From contig UQLO01000023.1 in NCBI GenBank assembly GCA_900541865.1, positions 1 to 50,751 on the forward strand: a DNA stretch of 50,751 bases, read 5' to 3'. The DNA is from an uncultured Porphyromonadaceae bacterium. GTDB taxonomy: Bacteria > Bacteroidota > Bacteroidia > Bacteroidales > Muribaculaceae. The notes under the pieces were generated by a model that worked only from the letters and a program-made list of their open reading frames with translations, did not search any database and was not told where the DNA came from. Made by a program: the position numbers and the translations under genes. The number at the start of each line of letters is the position of its first letter. Position 1 is the first letter of the stretch. Of the stretch, positions 48,855 to 50,751 are shown one piece after another.

Positions 48855-49158
48855 AAATAAATAGCGTGGGAATTCTTACTTTGCCCGTTCTCCCTTACGA
48901 GGCCTTCGCATTGCCTTGAACTGAAAGAACGGCAATCGCAGAAGCCCACGCTGATATGAAGGCTCAGTATGGCTATAGCCCCGGATGCCGCGCATCCGGA
49001 GGCCTGCCTTGAGCATAGGTCATACCCGAGGCATCTACAGTTGCTTCATTCTCGATCAGTTCTTAGAAGTTGCGAAGTTCCGTAAGGTCAAGAATCAAGC
49101 GCATGTAAACGCTTTATATGTCGTTGCCCTCCGCTGCCCAAGCAGGGCTTCTGCGGAA
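48855..49158 (-). ncRNA. Candidate structured ncRNA or structured 5' leader
   Basis: About 300 nt without a coding frame, between a strong minus-strand promoter and the TolB-like gene. Paired elements seen by eye: GCGTGGG/CCCACGC (48951-48945 with 48870-48864), inside it GAACGGCAA-type pairing (about 48928-48936 with 48881-48890), and a separate long hairpin with the perfect 8-bp stem around 48981-48999 closed by GCTCA/TGAGC. The terminal stem is followed by TATTTATTTCT, a poor terminator. I looked for tmRNA, RNase P and SRP signatures and found none. It could be a 6S-like or Bacteroidales-1-like RNA, or a regulatory leader. End points are approximate. Confidence 0.5.
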
Positions 49159-49165
49159 GTACGCC

Positions 49166-49197
49166 GCAAAGTTAAAGCTTTTTTTTGGCTTCCACAA
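49166..49197 (-). promoter_or_regulatory. Promoter of the structured RNA / TolB-like gene
   Basis: On the minus strand TTG (49197-49195), 20 bp, then TAACTTTGC (49174-49166). No gene starts within 350 bp downstream. Confidence 0.75.
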
Positions 49198-49331
49198 CCC
49201 GCTTCGCTCTCTTATTTCTTGCAAACCTGCATTTTGTGAGGACTTTAAGGCATCAATAGCCCACACAAACCCCTCAGAGGCGGTCTGCAGAAAGAAAAAA
49301 ACTGCAAAATAGTCATTTAACCTCTCGGATT

Positions 49332-49361
49332 TTTGCAAGTCAAATTTTATTTGTATTTTTG
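49332..49361 (+). promoter_or_regulatory. Promoter of the XRE-S24 regulator
   Basis: TTTG at 49332-49335, 18 bp, then TATTTTTG at 49354-49361, 19 bp before the ATG. 49198-49331 shows no other element. Confidence 0.65.
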
Positions 49362-49377
49362 CAAACAAAATTGACTT
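49337..49377. promoter_or_regulatory. Candidate operator: inverted repeat around the -7 box
   Basis: AAGTCAAATTTT (49337-49348) and AAAATTGACTT (49367-49377) are complementary apart from one extra A. They flank the -7 box and reach to 3 bp before the start codon, a classical place for autorepression by the encoded regulator. Confidence 0.5.
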
Positions 49378-49380
49378 TCG

Positions 49381-50061
49381 ATGGAAAACAGCATTGACAA
49401 TCTCAATCTTCCCGCCCCGACGGCTTCCTTCACCGACCGGCTTCGCTATCTGATGAAGCTGTCGCGCCATAACCAAGGCGCCTTCGCCCGGCTCACCGAC
49501 ACCGACCCGGGCCAGCTTTCGCGTATTCTCTCCGGCAAGCAGGAGCCGGGCGCCAACTTCATCAACCGCTTGATCATCAACCTGGGCGTGAGCCGCCAGT
49601 GGTTGCTCAACGGCACCGACGTGCCTTTTCCGCGGCCGGTCCACTCGGAGGCACCCAACGCCGGGGCTCCGGTCTACGACATCGACGTCACCGCCGGCTG
49701 CGTGCCTCTGAGCCGCATGTTCACCCAGGAGCACATCATCGGCTGGTGCAACCTGCCGGGGGTCAATCCCGAATTTCCGCTGGTGCGCGTGGCCGGCGAC
49801 TCCATGTACCCGCGCATCTCTCCCGGCAGCTACATCTCGCTGCGCGGAGTCTCGCTGGAGTCGCCCATCTTCTGGGGGCAGATATATGTGGTGGTGCTCG
49901 AAGACTATCGCCTGGTCAAATACATTCGCCGGCACCACGACCCGGAGCTGGTGATACTCCACAGCGACAATCCCGACTACGATGACATGGAAGTACGACG
50001 GTCCGACATCGTGGCTTTGTATATGGTCGACACTATTCTGAGCTGTGACCAGGTGTGCTGA
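49381..50061 (+). CDS. XRE-HTH / S24 (LexA-CI-like) transcriptional regulator
   Basis: 226 residues. An N-terminal helix-turn-helix (about 18-76, with QGAFARLTDTDPGQLSRIL) is joined to a C-terminal S24 domain. The S24 domain has the Ser-Lys dyad in VAGDSMYP (Ser141) and RLVKYIRR (Lys180), and an Ala-Gly pair (105-106) in VTAGC at the place where LexA/CI proteins self-cleave. It could therefore be a repressor inactivated by RecA-stimulated autocleavage. Its own promoter is flanked by an inverted repeat. It overlaps the RNase HII gene by 17 bp. Confidence 0.87.
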   Translation: MENSIDNLNLPAPTASFTDRLRYLMKLSRHNQGAFARLTDTDPGQLSRILSGKQEPGANFINRLIINLGVSRQWLLNGTDVPFPRPVHSEAPNAGAPVYDIDVTAGCVPLSRMFTQEHIIGWCNLPGVNPEFPLVRVAGDSMYPRISPGSYISLRGVSLESPIFWGQIYVVVLEDYRLVKYIRRHHDPELVILHSDNPDYDDMEVRRSDIVALYMVDTILSCDQVC

Positions 50062-50653
50062 CCGCGTGCCCCTGCCGGCATGCTCGGTGGCCGGCGTGCT
50101 CGAGGCCGGAACCGACGAAGCGGGGCGCGGATGCCTGGCCGGCCCGGTGTTTGCCGCCGCCGTGATTCTGCCCGACGATTTTTCGCACCCGCTCATCAAC
50201 GACTCCAAGAAACTCACCGAGCGTATGCGCATGGAGCTGCGCCGGGTAGTGATGGACAGCGCCGTGGCTTGGGCCATCGCCTCGGTCGACGCCGCCGAAA
50301 TCGACAGCATAAACATTCTGCGCGCTTCCATACTGGCCATGCACCGCGCACTGGCACAACTCGACCCCCAGCCCGGGCTCGTTGCCGTCGACGGCAACCG
50401 CTTCACCCCCTACCGCGACGTGCCTTTCAACACATATGTTAAAGGCGACGGCCGATTCGCCAACATAGCCGCCGCATCCATACTCGCCAAAACGGAGCGC
50501 GACCTCTTTATGGAGCGTGCACACGAGCAATATCCGCAGTACGGCTGGGCCGTCAACAAAGGCTACCCTACCGCCGACCACCGCGCCGCCCTCGCCCTAC
50601 ACGGCCCCTGCCCTCTCCACCGCCTCACCTTCCGCGGCGTCGTCGCCCACTGA
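50045..50653 (+). CDS. rnhB: Ribonuclease HII
   Basis: About 202 residues from the GTG at 50045 inside the regulator gene; in-frame GTG codons at 50066 and later are alternatives, and the exact start is unsure. Catalytic motifs: GTDEAGRGCLAGPV (Asp24, Glu25), DSKKL, VAVDGN (Asp116) and ASILAKTERD (Asp153). The enzyme cuts RNA in RNA-DNA hybrids and removes misincorporated ribonucleotides. Its coupling to a LexA-like regulator could tie it to DNA damage control. Confidence 0.92.
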   Translation: MTRCADRVPLPACSVAGVLEAGTDEAGRGCLAGPVFAAAVILPDDFSHPLINDSKKLTERMRMELRRVVMDSAVAWAIASVDAAEIDSINILRASILAMHRALAQLDPQPGLVAVDGNRFTPYRDVPFNTYVKGDGRFANIAAASILAKTERDLFMERAHEQYPQYGWAVNKGYPTADHRAALALHGPCPLHRLTFRGVVAH

Positions 50654-50708
50654 CCCAAACCCGCCCCTCGCCGGGGCAGATTCTACCTGCAAGTGCAAAA
50701 TTAACCAA

Positions 50709-50716
50709 TAAATTTG
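50709..50716 (+). promoter_or_regulatory. Possible -7 box near the window end
   Basis: TAAATTTG, without a clear -33 TTG. A 5-bp GCCCC/GGGGC hairpin at 50663-50677 precedes it. It may serve a gene beyond the window. Confidence 0.35.
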
Positions 50717-50751
50717 AAGAATTCAGCGACTGGGGTTGAAAAGTTAAGTTT

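Noticed and set aside
48855..49158. tmRNA, RNase P RNA or SRP RNA
   Set aside because: No tag-peptide frame ending in ALAA, no GAGGAAAGTCC or matching RNase P core, and no GGAAGG-type SRP loop was found on either strand.

Overview
The window looks like chromosomal DNA of a GC-rich member of Bacteroidales, most likely Muribaculaceae-like. Three things point there. Promoters follow the Bacteroidota pattern (TTG or TTTG, about 20 bp, then TAnnTTTG) rather than -35/-10 boxes. BspA-type leucine-rich-repeat secreted proteins, a ParE-CoaD-S41 peptidase block, a RecO-S20 neighbourhood and an inositol-sphingolipid operon are all present. Genes are densely packed with ATGA/GTGA start-stop overlaps. No transposase, integrase, phage gene or CRISPR array was seen.

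Layout. 1-2340: a secreted LRR protein (minus). 2591-6074: a four-subunit 2-oxoacid:ferredoxin oxidoreductase operon ending in a GH25 lysozyme. 6244-11287: a polyprenyl-phosphate-type glycosyltransferase, DUF3822, RsmD, an esterase, RecF, a DUF721/DciA-like protein and a hotdog thioesterase. 11373-19347: secreted proteins (WD40-like protein, amidase, GxDLY/SGNH hydrolase, 1061-residue LRR protein). 19348-22669: a repeat-rich and tRNA-rich stretch holding tRNA-Glu, rpsT, tRNA-Glu, recO, tRNA-Asp and tRNA-Arg. 22670-28074: a MalY/PatB-like aminotransferase, AroA, a small membrane protein, a zinc/manganese-type ABC permease and a short malic enzyme. 28565-34506: an LRR protein behind a long leader, then ParE, CoaD, an S41 peptidase and a small membrane protein.

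34635-39084 is an operon whose order (ATP-grasp-like protein, PgpA-like phosphatase, GtrA, CDP-alcohol phosphotransferase, AUR1-like PAP2, acyltransferase) matches the Bacteroides inositol-lipid locus, except that no myo-inositol-phosphate synthase is present in the window. 

39507-46259 (minus) is the most unusual part: a stand-alone LytTR regulator, an FHA/transmembrane/zinc-ribbon protein, a signal-peptide-bearing caspase-like peptidase with an EF-hand loop, an acidic Ca-loop protein, a zinc-ribbon/FHA protein, a PP2C phosphatase, a second acidic protein and a Sel1-repeat protein. It has reader and eraser of phospho-Ser/Thr signalling but no kinase, and I know of no described system of this composition. 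It is followed by two lower-GC lipoprotein genes (one ending in DnaJ-like cysteine motifs), a strongly structured candidate ncRNA or leader, an XRE-S24 regulator with a palindrome around its promoter, and RNase HII.

Intergenic DNA carries at least three families of dispersed hairpin repeats, each present at several loci. Promoter, terminator and RNA calls are by eye and are not supported by folding or expression data.
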